NCBI GenBank assembly: GCA_052034585.1
Contig: JBPOIJ010000081.1
Coordinates: 1 to 64,000 of the forward strand
Direction: 5' to 3'
Source: Xiheimicrobium sp052034585
GTDB taxonomy: Bacteria; Myxococcota; Myxococcia; Myxococcales; Myxococcaceae
DNA: 64,000 nt
Part shown: positions 54,344-63,414 of the stretch, piece after piece
How the letters are laid out: every line of letters begins with the position of its first letter
Position numbering within the stretch: the first letter of the stretch is position 1
Notes under the pieces: model-generated
The model's database searches: none
The model's input: only the letters and a program-made list of their open reading frames with translations
What the model was told of the DNA's origin: nothing
Position numbers and translations under genes: made by a program

Positions 54344-54993
54344 GCGCTCCGAAGCCGTTTGGATCGACGCCGTCGTCGTTGCCTCCTGCGATGGAGGCGC
54401 GCCTGAGCGCAGCGCTCGAGGCCGAGCTCGGGAAGCCACCCTCGGCGCCCTGGTGGAGAGACGCGCTCCTCTTCGTCGCGATCCTCCTCGTCCTCTTCGT
54501 CGTCGGCATCTCGGTCTTCCATCGGAACATCGCCCTCGGCGAGGTCGAGCTCCGCTTCTGGGTCCAGGCGCTCGGGCTCCTGGGCGTCGCGGTCGTGGGC
54601 GGCGTGGCGGCGCTCGCTCCCTGGCCCCAGCGCAGCCGCCGGCCGGTCCTGCTCGCGGGCCTCCTGGGCGGAATGGTGCTCGTCACCCAGGCCTTCTCGA
54701 TGGAGCTGTCGGCCTTCACCCCGCGGCTCGGCTGCTTCGTCTGGGAGCTCGTCTGTTCGGTGATCCCCGCGGCGCTCGCGGTGTTGGCTGCGCGTCAGCA
54801 CGCCCCGCGCCTGGCGCGCGCGATGGTGCTCGGTTGGGCCGCCGGCTCGATGTCGCTCGCGGTCATGCAGCTCAAGTGCCCGCACCGCGACGTCGGCCAC
54901 GTGCTGCTCTGCCACCTCGTCCCGCTCGGGCTGGTGGTGGCGGCGACCGTGCTCGCGCGGCGGCTGGTGCGGACCAAGAGCTACGCGCCGTGA
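54340..54993 (+). CDS. Putative membrane anti-sigma factor, NrsF/DUF1109-like
   Basis: A 217-residue protein with about six membrane helices (for example LLFVAILLVLFVVGISVF, VLLAGLLGGMVLVTQAFSM, LVCSVIPAALAVLAA). Cysteine- and histidine-bearing blocks GCFVWELVC and KCPHRDVGHVLLCHLVPLG resemble those in NrsF/DUF1109 proteins, the membrane anti-sigma factors that hold SigF-type ECF factors. The overlap with the ECF gene (ATGA) supports the pairing. The cysteines could sense metal or redox stress. The family call rests on pattern and context rather than an alignment. Confidence 0.7.
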   Translation: MSAPKPFGSTPSSLPPAMEARLSAALEAELGKPPSAPWWRDALLFVAILLVLFVVGISVFHRNIALGEVELRFWVQALGLLGVAVVGGVAALAPWPQRSRRPVLLAGLLGGMVLVTQAFSMELSAFTPRLGCFVWELVCSVIPAALAVLAARQHAPRLARAMVLGWAAGSMSLAVMQLKCPHRDVGHVLLCHLVPLGLVVAATVLARRLVRTKSYAP

Positions 54994-55439
54994 GGTGAGG
55001 CCTCCGCGCCACCGTCGACCGCGGCCGGCGCAGGCTTCAGATCGGGGAACGGCCCGTCGTCCTGGCTCTCGACCCACCACTTGCCCTCGCGCCACACGAA
55101 GACGCTGGTGACGGTGGCGGTCTTCTCGACGTTCGACGGCAGCCGGTACCAGCTGATCCGCGAGACCACCTCGGCGACACCCTCGGTGCTCACCTTCGCG
55201 TCCTCGAGCTCGAAGTTGGTGACGAAGAGATCCTTCTCGTCCTCGCTCTTCGTGCGCGCCTTGATGAAGGCGGTGCGGCGCTCGGGCACGATCAGATCGG
55301 CGGCGCCACGGAAGTCCTTCCAGCGGGCGCGTTGATGAAACGCCTCGATGGCGGGCTTGAGCTCCTCGGCGTCGGGCTTGCTGCGCATGGTGGCGCACGC
55401 GGCCGAAAGGAACGCCGTGGCGAGAACGAGTCGGAGCAT
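54981..55439 (-). CDS. Small lipoprotein, unknown
   Basis: A 152-residue lipoprotein with leader MLRLVLATAFLSAAC (lipobox SAAC, Cys15). The body has a helix (EELKPAIEAFHQRARWKDFRGAAD) and beta strands (VAEVVSRISWYRLPS, TATVTSVFVWREGKWWVES), like small NTF2-fold lipoproteins. The gene overlaps the end of the anti-sigma-like gene by 13 bp, in convergent orientation. It diverges from the large TPR gene at 55575. No function can be assigned. Confidence 0.72.
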   Translation of the reverse strand: MLRLVLATAFLSAACATMRSKPDAEELKPAIEAFHQRARWKDFRGAADLIVPERRTAFIKARTKSEDEKDLFVTNFELEDAKVSTEGVAEVVSRISWYRLPSNVEKTATVTSVFVWREGKWWVESQDDGPFPDLKPAPAAVDGGAEASPHGA

Positions 55440-55574
55440 GGGCGCAAGGTAGCACTGCGTTCCCGACGCTCCAGTTCGGGTCCGGAGCCGGACGAGCAGG
55501 TCATTGATTGTGGGTACGCCCTGATGCAGAGGGGGTATGGTTTCGCAGTCTCGTTCCAGGGTTCCGACGCCACC

Positions 55575-58500
55575 ATGTCGAAGTCGATGGTTGAGAAGTA
55601 CGAGCAGATGCTCGCCCAAGATCCCGCCTCGACCGTCTTCGTCGAGCTGGCGCGCGCCTACTTGGACAAGGGCGAGAACGAGAAGGCGATCGAGGTCTGC
55701 AAGAGCGGCTGCGAGCACCACCCGTCGTCGGTCGTCGGCCGAGTGCTGTGGGGCAAGGGGCTCATCGCGAGTGGGAAGGCCGCCGAGGCGATGAAGCAGT
55801 TCGATGCCGCGGTGAACATCGACAAGGACAACCCCCACGCCTACAACTTGATCAGCGAGGTGCTGCTGCGAAAGGGGCTGTATCGCTCCGCGCTGCCGAT
55901 CTTGCGCAAGGCGGCGTCGCTGCAGCCAAACGACGCGCGCATCAAGCAGTGGCTCGAGCAGGCGCGCACCGCGGTCGCTGGCGGCCCTGCCCCCATTCTC
56001 GGTGAAGAAGCGCCGGTCACCGCTGCGGCCGCCAAGCCTGCTCCCGTCGCCGCCGAGGCCCCTCGTCCCGACTCGGCGCGCCCGGCTCGCGCCTCGCCAC
56101 CGACGACCCAGCCCGTGCCCGTCGCGCGAGTGCCGCCGCCGCCGCCCGAGGAGCACCCGAACTCCGACCCCGACGTGTTCGCCGCGTTCACTCCGGGCAA
56201 GCTCGACCCGCGCGCCGAGCCCACCGTGGTGATGTCGGCCTACGAGCACGCGTCCGGTCGCGAAGCGCCCACCCAGACGACCTCGCTCCCCGACGCCTGG
56301 CCCTCGGCGCCGCGCGCGATGGATCACAAGCCTGGCCCGCCCGTTCCGACGACCGAGCTCCCCGCCGTCAGCGCGCGTGGAACCGACGACAACCGGCCCA
56401 CGATGGAGATCCCCGCGCCTCGCGTGCCGAGCGACGAGCTGCCAGTCATCGAAGGGCGCGCCTCGACCCAGGAGCTGCCGACCCAGGCCGAGGTCCCCAC
56501 TGCTCCCGATCCCTTCGACGCCCTCAAGGCCGCCAACCGCACCGAGTCGACCGAGACGTTTCGCGGCCTGACGAGCACGTTTCAGGCGCTCGAGGAGGCC
56601 CAGGCCGCGCCGTTGCCGGTCCCGCTGCCGCCGCCTCCACCACCGGTCAGCCTGCCCGAGCTCCCCTCGGTCATTCCCTCGGACGAGCTCAGAGGCGCCG
56701 CTGCGCCTCCGGTGCCCTCGCCTCCGTCGACCAAGGCGCCTGGGCTGCTCGACGACGTCGTCTCCGCCCAGAGCGAGATGCCGACGAGCGAGTTCCAGCT
56801 GCCCGGCATGGCCGCCGCGCCCAAGCCCGCGCCCAAGCCGGCCCAACATGCTCCGCGCCCAGCGCCCGCAGGCGGAGGCTTGCTCGACGAGATCCCCGAC
56901 TCGCCCTTCGAGTCGCCCTCGGCCGAAGCGCCGCGCGTCGAGTTCTCGACCCAGGCGACCGAGGCGATCGCCAAGGAGTACGAGCGAGAGCTGCGCGAGA
57001 AGCTCCAGGCCAAGCAGCAGGAACGCAGCTTCCTCCAGAAGCACGGGCTCAAGCTCGGCGTCGGCGCCCTCGTCGGGGTGGTGGCGATCGCCCTCATCAC
57101 CTCGTTCATCGTCACCCGGCGGCGGCATGGCGGTGAGAACCTCGACTCCGCGCTCGCCAAGGGCCTCGTCGCGATCAACGCCGACACCAAGGAGCAGTAC
57201 ACCCTGGGGCTCCAGTCGCTCGAGCTCGCCCTCTCGATGGACGAGTCGAACGCCGACGCCTGGGCGAACGTGGGCTTTGCCAAGGCGATCCTCTACGCCG
57301 AGCACGGCGGGGCGCTCGAGAACCGCGAGGCCGCCCGCGCGGCGATCTCCAAGCCCAAGGTGCGGGAGCTGCACCCCGAGCTCGCCCTCGTCGTCGACTA
57401 CCTCACCGCCGACGCGAACGAGCTGCCCGGGCTCAAGCAGCAGCTGCTCGGCTCCGAGCTGAACCAGAGCGTCGTCGAAGCCCTCGCGGGCCGCGTCCTC
57501 TTGGGAGAGAAGCGGCTCGACGACGCCTTCAAGCACCTGCAGCGGGCGACCGAGCTCAACGGGCGCAACCTCAGAGCCCTCGTCTCGCTGGGCGAGTACT
57601 ACCTGGCGGCGCAGGACTACGAGAGCGCGGTGCGGATCCTCGCGCCGGCCGAGACGCTCTCCCGGTACCACCCGCAGCGGGTGATGGGGCTCGCCGAAGC
57701 GCGCCTCGAGCTCGGCCGCGAAGGGCAAGAGGCGCTCTCCGATCTCGAGGGCGTGCAGCAGAACGGCTCGGTGCCCGAGGTGCTCAAGGGCCGCTTCACG
57801 CTCCTGCTCGGCCGAGCGCAGTCCGCCGCTGGAAAACACGACGACGCCTTCAAGACGCTCAACGACGGCATGGCCGCGTCCAAAGAGCTCGCCTTCGACT
57901 ACCTGCTCGCCTTGGGAATGGCTGGGCGAAACGCAGGCCGCATGGCCGACGCGCAGAAGTCGTACGAGGAGGCCACGAAGCTCCGCTTGAAGGACGAAGA
58001 CGCGAAGGAAGGTCTCGGGCGCGTGCTGATCGCCCGAAGCCGAGAGAAGGAAGTGCTCGACCGGATCAAGCCCGACGGCGATCAGCGCAAGGTGGCGCTC
58101 GTTCGCGGCATCGCTGCCGCCCGCATGGAAGACAACCGCCGCGCGCGCGCCGAGCTCGACAAGACGCGGGTGGGCGGAAAGTACCCAGCCGAAGCGGTCG
58201 TCTACCTCGCGCTCCTCGACGCAGCCGACGAAGGTGGCGACAAGGCGGTGCAGGCGCTCGAGAAGCTCGTCGCGACGGCCAAGCGCAACAAGGCGACCGC
58301 GCAGATCGCCCTCGCCCGGGTGTACATGAAGCGCAACGAGCTGATGAAGGCGCGGCAACAGCTCGAAGACGCCGCGCGTGATCCCCAGGACTACGAAGCC
58401 AACGCCCTCCTCGGGCAGCTCTACCTCGAGGCCGTCGACATGGGCGTTCCCGCCGAGACCGCGCTCGCGCCACTGCAGAAGGCCGTCGAACGAAACGGGA

Positions 58501-59393
58501 GCCACGGCCCCTCGCGCCACCTCCTCTCTCACACCTACCTCGCGCTCGGGCAGTTCGCCGAGGCCACCAAACAAGTCGAGGCGTGGACGGTGGACAACCC
58601 AGGCAGCGAAGAGGCGTGGACCGACGCGGCCTTCGTCTTCCTCCACACCGGCCGCTTCAAGGACGCCGAAGGGGCGATCACGAAGCTGAAGGGTGACTCG
58701 AACGATCCGCTCGCCTGGCGGGTGAAGGCCCAGGTGCTCTTCTCGCGAGGTGATGCCCGGAACGCCTTCGCGGCCCTCGAGCGCTCGAACAAGCTCAACC
58801 CCAAGGACCCGGAGACCTTCTGCGAGATCGGCAACGCGTTCGTGCGCCAGGGCAACGGAGACACCGCCCTCAAGGCCTACGAGGCCGCTCGCCGCGAGAA
58901 CGCGAAGTCGCTCTGTGGCCTCGTCGGGCCCCACCACGTGAAGCCGAGCTCTTCGAAGTCGGCGCGGCCCACTCCGAAGGAAGAGCTGCTCGCGCTGCAG
59001 AAGTCGGCCTTCGCCGTCTGGGACAAGGCCCTCGTCGACGCGACGCTCTCCCGGGTGCTCCTCGAAGATCGCGACACCAAGAACGCCGCCGACAACGCCG
59101 AGTCCGCCACTCGCACCGCGCCGTTCTCCTCGCCCGCCTGGTTCGCGATGGGAGAGGTCGCCCGCCGCCAGAAGAACGACGCCAAGGCGCTCGAGGCCTA
59201 CGGCAAGGCCGCCGAGTACGATCAGTCCTGGGCGCAGGCGCGCATGATGTACGGCGACGCCCTGCTCAAGGTGACCGGGGCAGAGAACGCCGAGAAGGCG
59301 CGCGGCGAGTACGAGGCCGTGTTGGGGCTGTCTCAGAACGAAGCCGATCTCGCCCGGGCCAAGAAGCTCGCCGGCCAGCTGAAGAAAAAGTGA
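55575..59393 (+). CDS. Large TPR protein with central membrane helix
   Basis: A 1272-residue protein. Residues 1-130 hold TPR units (MVEKYEQMLAQDPASTVFVELARAYLDKGENEKAIEVCKSG). A Pro/Ala-rich disordered linker runs to about residue 490 and carries DELPVIE-type acidic motifs. One membrane helix (KLGVGALVGVVAIALITSFIV) at about residue 495 is followed by an Arg-rich patch, so the N-terminal part is cytoplasmic. The rest is a long superhelix of TPRs (for example DESNADAWANVGFAKAILYAE, NLRALVSLGEYYLAAQDY, SYEEATKLRLKDEDAKEGLG). It probably scaffolds a periplasmic complex. The partner is unknown. Confidence 0.88.
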   Translation: MSKSMVEKYEQMLAQDPASTVFVELARAYLDKGENEKAIEVCKSGCEHHPSSVVGRVLWGKGLIASGKAAEAMKQFDAAVNIDKDNPHAYNLISEVLLRKGLYRSALPILRKAASLQPNDARIKQWLEQARTAVAGGPAPILGEEAPVTAAAAKPAPVAAEAPRPDSARPARASPPTTQPVPVARVPPPPPEEHPNSDPDVFAAFTPGKLDPRAEPTVVMSAYEHASGREAPTQTTSLPDAWPSAPRAMDHKPGPPVPTTELPAVSARGTDDNRPTMEIPAPRVPSDELPVIEGRASTQELPTQAEVPTAPDPFDALKAANRTESTETFRGLTSTFQALEEAQAAPLPVPLPPPPPPVSLPELPSVIPSDELRGAAAPPVPSPPSTKAPGLLDDVVSAQSEMPTSEFQLPGMAAAPKPAPKPAQHAPRPAPAGGGLLDEIPDSPFESPSAEAPRVEFSTQATEAIAKEYERELREKLQAKQQERSFLQKHGLKLGVGALVGVVAIALITSFIVTRRRHGGENLDSALAKGLVAINADTKEQYTLGLQSLELALSMDESNADAWANVGFAKAILYAEHGGALENREAARAAISKPKVRELHPELALVVDYLTADANELPGLKQQLLGSELNQSVVEALAGRVLLGEKRLDDAFKHLQRATELNGRNLRALVSLGEYYLAAQDYESAVRILAPAETLSRYHPQRVMGLAEARLELGREGQEALSDLEGVQQNGSVPEVLKGRFTLLLGRAQSAAGKHDDAFKTLNDGMAASKELAFDYLLALGMAGRNAGRMADAQKSYEEATKLRLKDEDAKEGLGRVLIARSREKEVLDRIKPDGDQRKVALVRGIAAARMEDNRRARAELDKTRVGGKYPAEAVVYLALLDAADEGGDKAVQALEKLVATAKRNKATAQIALARVYMKRNELMKARQQLEDAARDPQDYEANALLGQLYLEAVDMGVPAETALAPLQKAVERNGSHGPSRHLLSHTYLALGQFAEATKQVEAWTVDNPGSEEAWTDAAFVFLHTGRFKDAEGAITKLKGDSNDPLAWRVKAQVLFSRGDARNAFAALERSNKLNPKDPETFCEIGNAFVRQGNGDTALKAYEAARRENAKSLCGLVGPHHVKPSSSKSARPTPKEELLALQKSAFAVWDKALVDATLSRVLLEDRDTKNAADNAESATRTAPFSSPAWFAMGEVARRQKNDAKALEAYGKAAEYDQSWAQARMMYGDALLKVTGAENAEKARGEYEAVLGLSQNEADLARAKKLAGQLKKK

Positions 59394-59764
59394 ACGACTC
59401 GTCCCCGAGCGAGACGACGGCCCCCGTCCCCGTCTTCCGCATCAGCTTCACCAACGCGAGCCTGCTCGCCGGCGGCTACCTGGTGGTGGGCGCGTTGGTC
59501 GAGCTCGTTCGCCGGCAGTGGAACCCGCGCTGGGCCGAGCAGCTCTCCTGGTCGATGGAGGCGTTTCCCGCGGGGATCTTGCGAGTGGTGGGCCTCATCG
59601 ACCCGCTCCGCGAGGCGTACGCCCAAGGCAGCCTCCGCGAGACGCACGTGCGGTTGATCTACGCGGCCTCGGTGGTGATCACCGTCTACTTGATCGGTAT
59701 GGGCGTCGGCGCGCTCATGTGGCTCATGATGGCGATCGGGAAGCGGCGCATGGCGTCGTCCTGA
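59390..59764 (+). CDS. Small membrane protein coupled to the TPR gene
   Basis: A 124-residue protein starting at GTG 59390, overlapping the TPR stop (GTGA). It has two membrane segments, ASLLAGGYLVVGALVELV (about residues 23-40) and LIYAASVVITVYLIGMGVGALMWLMMAIG (about 88-116), separated by an amphipathic loop. No family was recognised. Translational coupling to the TPR protein suggests the two are parts of the same complex. Confidence 0.7.
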   Translation: MNDSSPSETTAPVPVFRISFTNASLLAGGYLVVGALVELVRRQWNPRWAEQLSWSMEAFPAGILRVVGLIDPLREAYAQGSLRETHVRLIYAASVVITVYLIGMGVGALMWLMMAIGKRRMASS

Positions 59765-59770
59765 GCGTCG

Positions 59771-60940
59771 TCAGAGCCAGTGCCGAAGCTGGAAGGCGAC
59801 CCAGGAGAGAAAGCGCCGGAAGAGGCCGTAGCCCTTCACCGTCTCCATCGTGATTCGCTCGCAGTGCTCGAGATCGTCCGCGAAGAGGCGCTCCATCGCC
59901 GCGCCGAAGCCCCCGTCGACGACGACGGCGTTGACCTCGAGGTTCTGCCGCAAGGACAAGGAGTCGAGGTTCGAGCTGCCGACGGTCGCCCAGGTGCCGT
60001 CGACCACCGCGGTCTTCGCGTGGAGCACCCGGCCTTGCCACTCGTAGACCTCGACGCCGTTCTTGAGGAGCTTGGGGTAGAGCCCGCGGGCGCCCCAGAG
60101 CACGAGCTTCACGTCGGTGGTGGCGGCGACGATCAACGCGACCCTCACGCCACGACGCACCGCCTTGGTGATCGTTCGCAGCAACCGGCGCGGCGGCAGA
60201 AAGTAGGCGTGGGTGAGGAAGACCCGGCTCTTCGCGCGGCCGATCGCCTCGGTGTACGCCTTGCGGATCGCCTTGCGGTTGAGCGCGAAGTCGTTGCCCA
60301 CCACCGAGAGCGCGGCGCACGGCGCGGGAGGACGACGGACGAAGCGCTCCGCTCTGGGCGCGGGGCCCTTCTGGCGAGTCCAGGTCGAGAGGAACAGCTT
60401 CTCGAGTTCCTGGGCGCCAGGGCCGACGATGCGCAGGTGGGTGTCGCGCCAGCCTTCTCCGCCGTCGGCGACCGCCGCGTAGTCGTTGCTCACGTTGAGC
60501 CCGCCGGTGAACGCCACCTCGCCGTCGACGATGAGGGACTTGCGGTGGTTTCGCCGCAGGAGCCGCGCGACCACGCTCTTGAGGCCGAAGTCGAAGCGGA
60601 GCGGGAGGAAGGGGTGCACCTTCACGCCTGCAGCGCGCACCGCGGCGATCGCCTCGTCCGAGACCCCGGAGCCCCAGGCGTCGAACATGAGCAGCACCTC
60701 GACGCCGGCGCGGGCTCGTTCGCCGAGCGCGTCAAGGAAGCGCCGGCCCGTCTCGTCGTCGCGGAGGATGTAGGTCTCGAGACAGACGGTGCGTTGCGCG
60801 GCGGCGATCGCGGCCAACATCGCGGGGTAGGCCTGGTACCCGTCGCGGAGGAGCGCCACCTGGTTCGGGCCGAGCAGCACCTCGGCGTACGGCGCGCGCC
60901 CCTCGAGCAACGGTGAACGAGTGGCCTGCGCTGCGCTCAT
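59771..60940 (-). CDS. Phospholipase D-family protein (cardiolipin synthase-like)
   Basis: A 389-residue protein with two HKD motifs: HRKSLIVDGEVAFTGGLN (His132, Lys134, Asp139) and HAKTAVVDGTWATVGSSNLD (His307, Lys309, Asp314). These define the phospholipase D superfamily. The overall arrangement (TVCLETYILRDDETGRRFLDAL, DTHLRIVGPGAQELEKLF) fits cardiolipin synthase/PLD-like enzymes that make or transfer phosphatidyl groups, but the usual N-terminal membrane helices are absent. The ATG overlaps the stop of the upstream PPC-like gene by 4 bp. Confidence 0.9.
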   Translation of the reverse strand: MSAAQATRSPLLEGRAPYAEVLLGPNQVALLRDGYQAYPAMLAAIAAAQRTVCLETYILRDDETGRRFLDALGERARAGVEVLLMFDAWGSGVSDEAIAAVRAAGVKVHPFLPLRFDFGLKSVVARLLRRNHRKSLIVDGEVAFTGGLNVSNDYAAVADGGEGWRDTHLRIVGPGAQELEKLFLSTWTRQKGPAPRAERFVRRPPAPCAALSVVGNDFALNRKAIRKAYTEAIGRAKSRVFLTHAYFLPPRRLLRTITKAVRRGVRVALIVAATTDVKLVLWGARGLYPKLLKNGVEVYEWQGRVLHAKTAVVDGTWATVGSSNLDSLSLRQNLEVNAVVVDGGFGAAMERLFADDLEHCERITMETVKGYGLFRRFLSWVAFQLRHWL

Positions 60941-62454
60941 CGGCGAACGGTGAGGGTGGTGCGGCCAGCAGTGGCCGCGACGGTGGCGTCGAGCCAGACG
61001 AAGTAGGTGCCGGCCGCGAGCGTCGCCTGGAAGGTGGCGGGCTGGTTGAGCGCTGGGGCGACGGCGCAGTGCGAGGCCGTTGCCGAGGCGCAGTCGGCGC
61101 GGAGCGAGATGACGGGCACTCCGCCGCTGCCGGCCTCGGGCGTCGCGGTGAAGGTGTAGAGCCCGGCCGAGGTGACGGCGAGCCGGAAGACGAGATCGGG
61201 CGCGCCCATGCCACCGCAGGAAGCGCTGCTGTCGTCGTTGCCCAAGGTGGTGTCGGTCACCACGGTGGCCTCGTTGCCGTTGAACATCAGCTCGCGAGGC
61301 AGCCCGCAGGTGTCGTTGGTCGGTGCGATGGACGCCGCCGAGAGGGTGGAGGTGAGCTCGAGCCGGCCCATGGTGACCGGCCCTGGAGTCTCGGCGACGA
61401 GCACGTAGGAACCCGCCTCGAGTCGGCGGGCGATCAACCGACCGACCGTGCTCGTCGAGCTGGTGCAGGCGAGCGAGGCGGGCGCGCGGCACGCTCCCTT
61501 CCACAGCGCGAGGACCGGCAGCTGCGGCGCGGTGCTGATCGCGTCGATCACCACGTCACCGGCCTGCGCGAGCGAGAAGGAATAGAAGAGGTCGGGGCTG
61601 CGTGCGGTGGCGTTGCACGAGAGGGTGACGTCGTCATCGGCGCCGACGAGATCGACTCGGGTGGTGCCTCCGTCGAGGGCGAGGGGCTGGGCCTGCAGGC
61701 AGGTCTCGTTGGTCGAGCCCGTCGGCGGGAGCACCTCGACGTGAGCGCGGGTGGGGCCCGAGCCGGAGCGATCGTAGCCCTGGATCACGAAGGAATAGCT
61801 GCCCTCCTGGAGCCGATGGGCGCGGAAGGAGCCGCTGGCGCCCTGGCTGTCGGCGCAGGCGAGATCGACGGCCGCGCTGCACTGGGTGCGCAACGCGATC
61901 ACCGGCACCGCGCTCCCGCCACCGGAGGTCACCGTCACCCGCACGTCGGAGGCGGTTCCAAGGGTGAGGTTGAACACCGCGTCGTTGCCTCCCGCGTCGG
62001 GCGCGGCGCAGCTCGCCTGGAGCTCGTTCTTCATCGTCGCGAGGTCGACGTCGACGTCGAACACCTTCGGGCCGCAGGCGACCGAGGTGGTGGCGCTCGC
62101 GCAGGTGTCGGCCGCGGCGATGACGCCGGCGTCGGCGAGGTCGGCCTGGCAGGTATTGGCGAGGCAGAGTGGGGTGGGGCAGGCGCAGTTCGCCGCGGTG
62201 AGGCACTGCACGCACTCACCGGTCGCCCGGTTGCACAGCATGGGGCTCACGCAGCTCGAAGGGCAGTCGAGGCCCGCGTCGGCCGTCGTGGGTCCGCCGT
62301 CGTAGCCCTGGGGCAGCTCGCAGAGCCCTCGGTCGGGGTTGCACTCCTTGGGTGCTTCGCACCGAATCTTGAAGCAGGGGTTGGTCGTCTCGCAGGCGCT
62401 CAGGCCGCCGACGGCGACGAGCAGGGCGAGGGCACGACGAGGGAGAGCGGGCAT
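60937..62454 (-). CDS. Cysteine-rich lipoprotein with PPC-like beta-domains
   Basis: A 505-residue lipoprotein with leader MPALPRRALALLVAVGGLSAC (lipobox LSAC, Cys21). The first 110 residues are rich in cysteine (NPCFKIRCEAPKECNP, CPSSCVSPMLCNRATGECVQC), like surface adhesion modules. Three repeated beta-domains follow, each with a VF/LF..xL, G-S-Y-x-F/L-V pattern (EGSYSFVIQGYDRS, AGSYVLVAETPG, AGTYFVWLDATV) resembling the PPC (pre-peptidase C-terminal) domain. It overlaps the phospholipase D gene by 4 bp. Confidence 0.78.
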   Translation of the reverse strand: MPALPRRALALLVAVGGLSACETTNPCFKIRCEAPKECNPDRGLCELPQGYDGGPTTADAGLDCPSSCVSPMLCNRATGECVQCLTAANCACPTPLCLANTCQADLADAGVIAAADTCASATTSVACGPKVFDVDVDLATMKNELQASCAAPDAGGNDAVFNLTLGTASDVRVTVTSGGGSAVPVIALRTQCSAAVDLACADSQGASGSFRAHRLQEGSYSFVIQGYDRSGSGPTRAHVEVLPPTGSTNETCLQAQPLALDGGTTRVDLVGADDDVTLSCNATARSPDLFYSFSLAQAGDVVIDAISTAPQLPVLALWKGACRAPASLACTSSTSTVGRLIARRLEAGSYVLVAETPGPVTMGRLELTSTLSAASIAPTNDTCGLPRELMFNGNEATVVTDTTLGNDDSSASCGGMGAPDLVFRLAVTSAGLYTFTATPEAGSGGVPVISLRADCASATASHCAVAPALNQPATFQATLAAGTYFVWLDATVAATAGRTTLTVRR

Positions 62455-62656
62455 GTCGGCGGCACCTTACCGAGTTTTCCTTCGACCGCTCGTACGGCGC
62501 GAGGCTCGAACGGGCAGTGGGAGGCGAAGACTTGACTGACCGAGCGACGGTTGCGTAGCGGAGAGCGGTTGATTCGGAGCGTGGAGCCGCGCGGTGCTCG
62601 AGCGGACCAGCGAAGTGGTGCACGCTCGAACGTCGGGCGGCGTGGTACGTTGCCTC

Positions 62657-63403
62657 ATGCGCCTCATGCGCCTCGTGCTCGCGTCGTTGTTGCTCGGCGT
62701 TCTCTCCGTACTCGGATGTGGACGAACTGGGGAAGTCGTCGACGGAGGTGCGGGCGGCTCGTCGGCGGGTGGCTCGTCGGCAGGTGGCTCGTCAGCAGGT
62801 GGCTCGTCAGCAGGTGGCTCGTCGGCAGGTGGCTCGTCGGCAGGTGGCTCGTCAGCGGGTGGCTCGGCAGCCGGTGGCTCGGCAGTGGGTGGTTCCTCCG
62901 CAGGTGGGTCGGCCGGTGGTGCGTCGGGCGGCTCCGCGGGTGGTTCGGCCGGCGGTCCGGCGTTCACGTTCACCTCTTCGGGGGCGCTCTCCCTGACCGC
63001 GCTGGCAGGCGCGGCGCGGCACAACCGCTCTGAGCTCGATGGGGGCGACCGCGTCGTCATCCTGTCGCAGCTGACGTTCGTGGTGTCCGACGCGCCAGGT
63101 GGCGTCGACTGCTCGACGATCGGTTTTCCGACGGTGGGCGCGCACCGAGTGCGGCTGGAGGCGCTCGACTCCGAATTCAACCCGCTGTACGCCTCCACGT
63201 TCACCTTCCGCGCACCGTTCGGCCTCGTCGCCCACGGACATGGGTATGACGGCCGGTGGTCGATGCACATGGAGAGTGGCTCGCTCACCGTGTCGTCGCT
63301 CACGGCGACTCGAGTCTCTGGCTCGTTCTCTGGCACCGCGCGGAACGTGGATGGCGGCACGATGCCTTGGATGGGCACCTTCGATTTTCCCCTCTGCCCG
63401 TGA
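62657..63403 (+). CDS. Lipoprotein with GGSSA repeat tether
   Basis: A 248-residue protein. The leader MRLMRLVLASLLLGVLSVLGC has lipobox VLGC (Cys21). Residues 29-100 are a tether of GGSSA pentapeptides, encoded by ten 15-bp tandem units, then a Gly/Ser/Ala-rich stretch. The C-terminal 150 residues form an unrecognised beta-rich domain (AFTFTSSGALSLTALAGAARHNRSEL, HRVRLEALDSEFNPLYASTFTFRAP, GSFSGTARNVDGGTMPWMG). It converges on the truncated LysR gene. A cell-surface role is likely; nothing else can be said. Confidence 0.75.
   Translation: MRLMRLVLASLLLGVLSVLGCGRTGEVVDGGAGGSSAGGSSAGGSSAGGSSAGGSSAGGSSAGGSSAGGSAAGGSAVGGSSAGGSAGGASGGSAGGSAGGPAFTFTSSGALSLTALAGAARHNRSELDGGDRVVILSQLTFVVSDAPGGVDCSTIGFPTVGAHRVRLEALDSEFNPLYASTFTFRAPFGLVAHGHGYDGRWSMHMESGSLTVSSLTATRVSGSFSGTARNVDGGTMPWMGTFDFPLCP
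62756..62905. repeat. 15-bp tandem repeat array (GGCTCGTCGGCAGGT)
   Basis: Ten consecutive 15-bp units, the first seven nearly identical and the last three increasingly diverged, encode GGSSA pentapeptides of the lipoprotein at 62657-63403. Length change would be frame-neutral. Like the array at 1-267, it is in coding sequence and has no spacers. Confidence 0.9.
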
Positions 63404-63414
63404 GGCTCCGGGTC

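Noticed and set aside
54981..58937. A 1318-codon open frame on the minus strand across the TPR gene
   Set aside because: Only its last 153 codons (54981-55439) encode a plausible lipoprotein; the rest is Arg/Glu/Leu-rich antisense of the TPR gene with no motif, as expected from GC-rich third-position bias.
62455..62656. Possible promoter TTGACT in the gap between the PPC-like and GGSSA lipoprotein genes
   Set aside because: No convincing -10 hexamer at the right spacing.
62756..62905. CRISPR or DNA-binding repeat array
   Set aside because: Same reasoning: contiguous coding repeat inside a lipoprotein gene.
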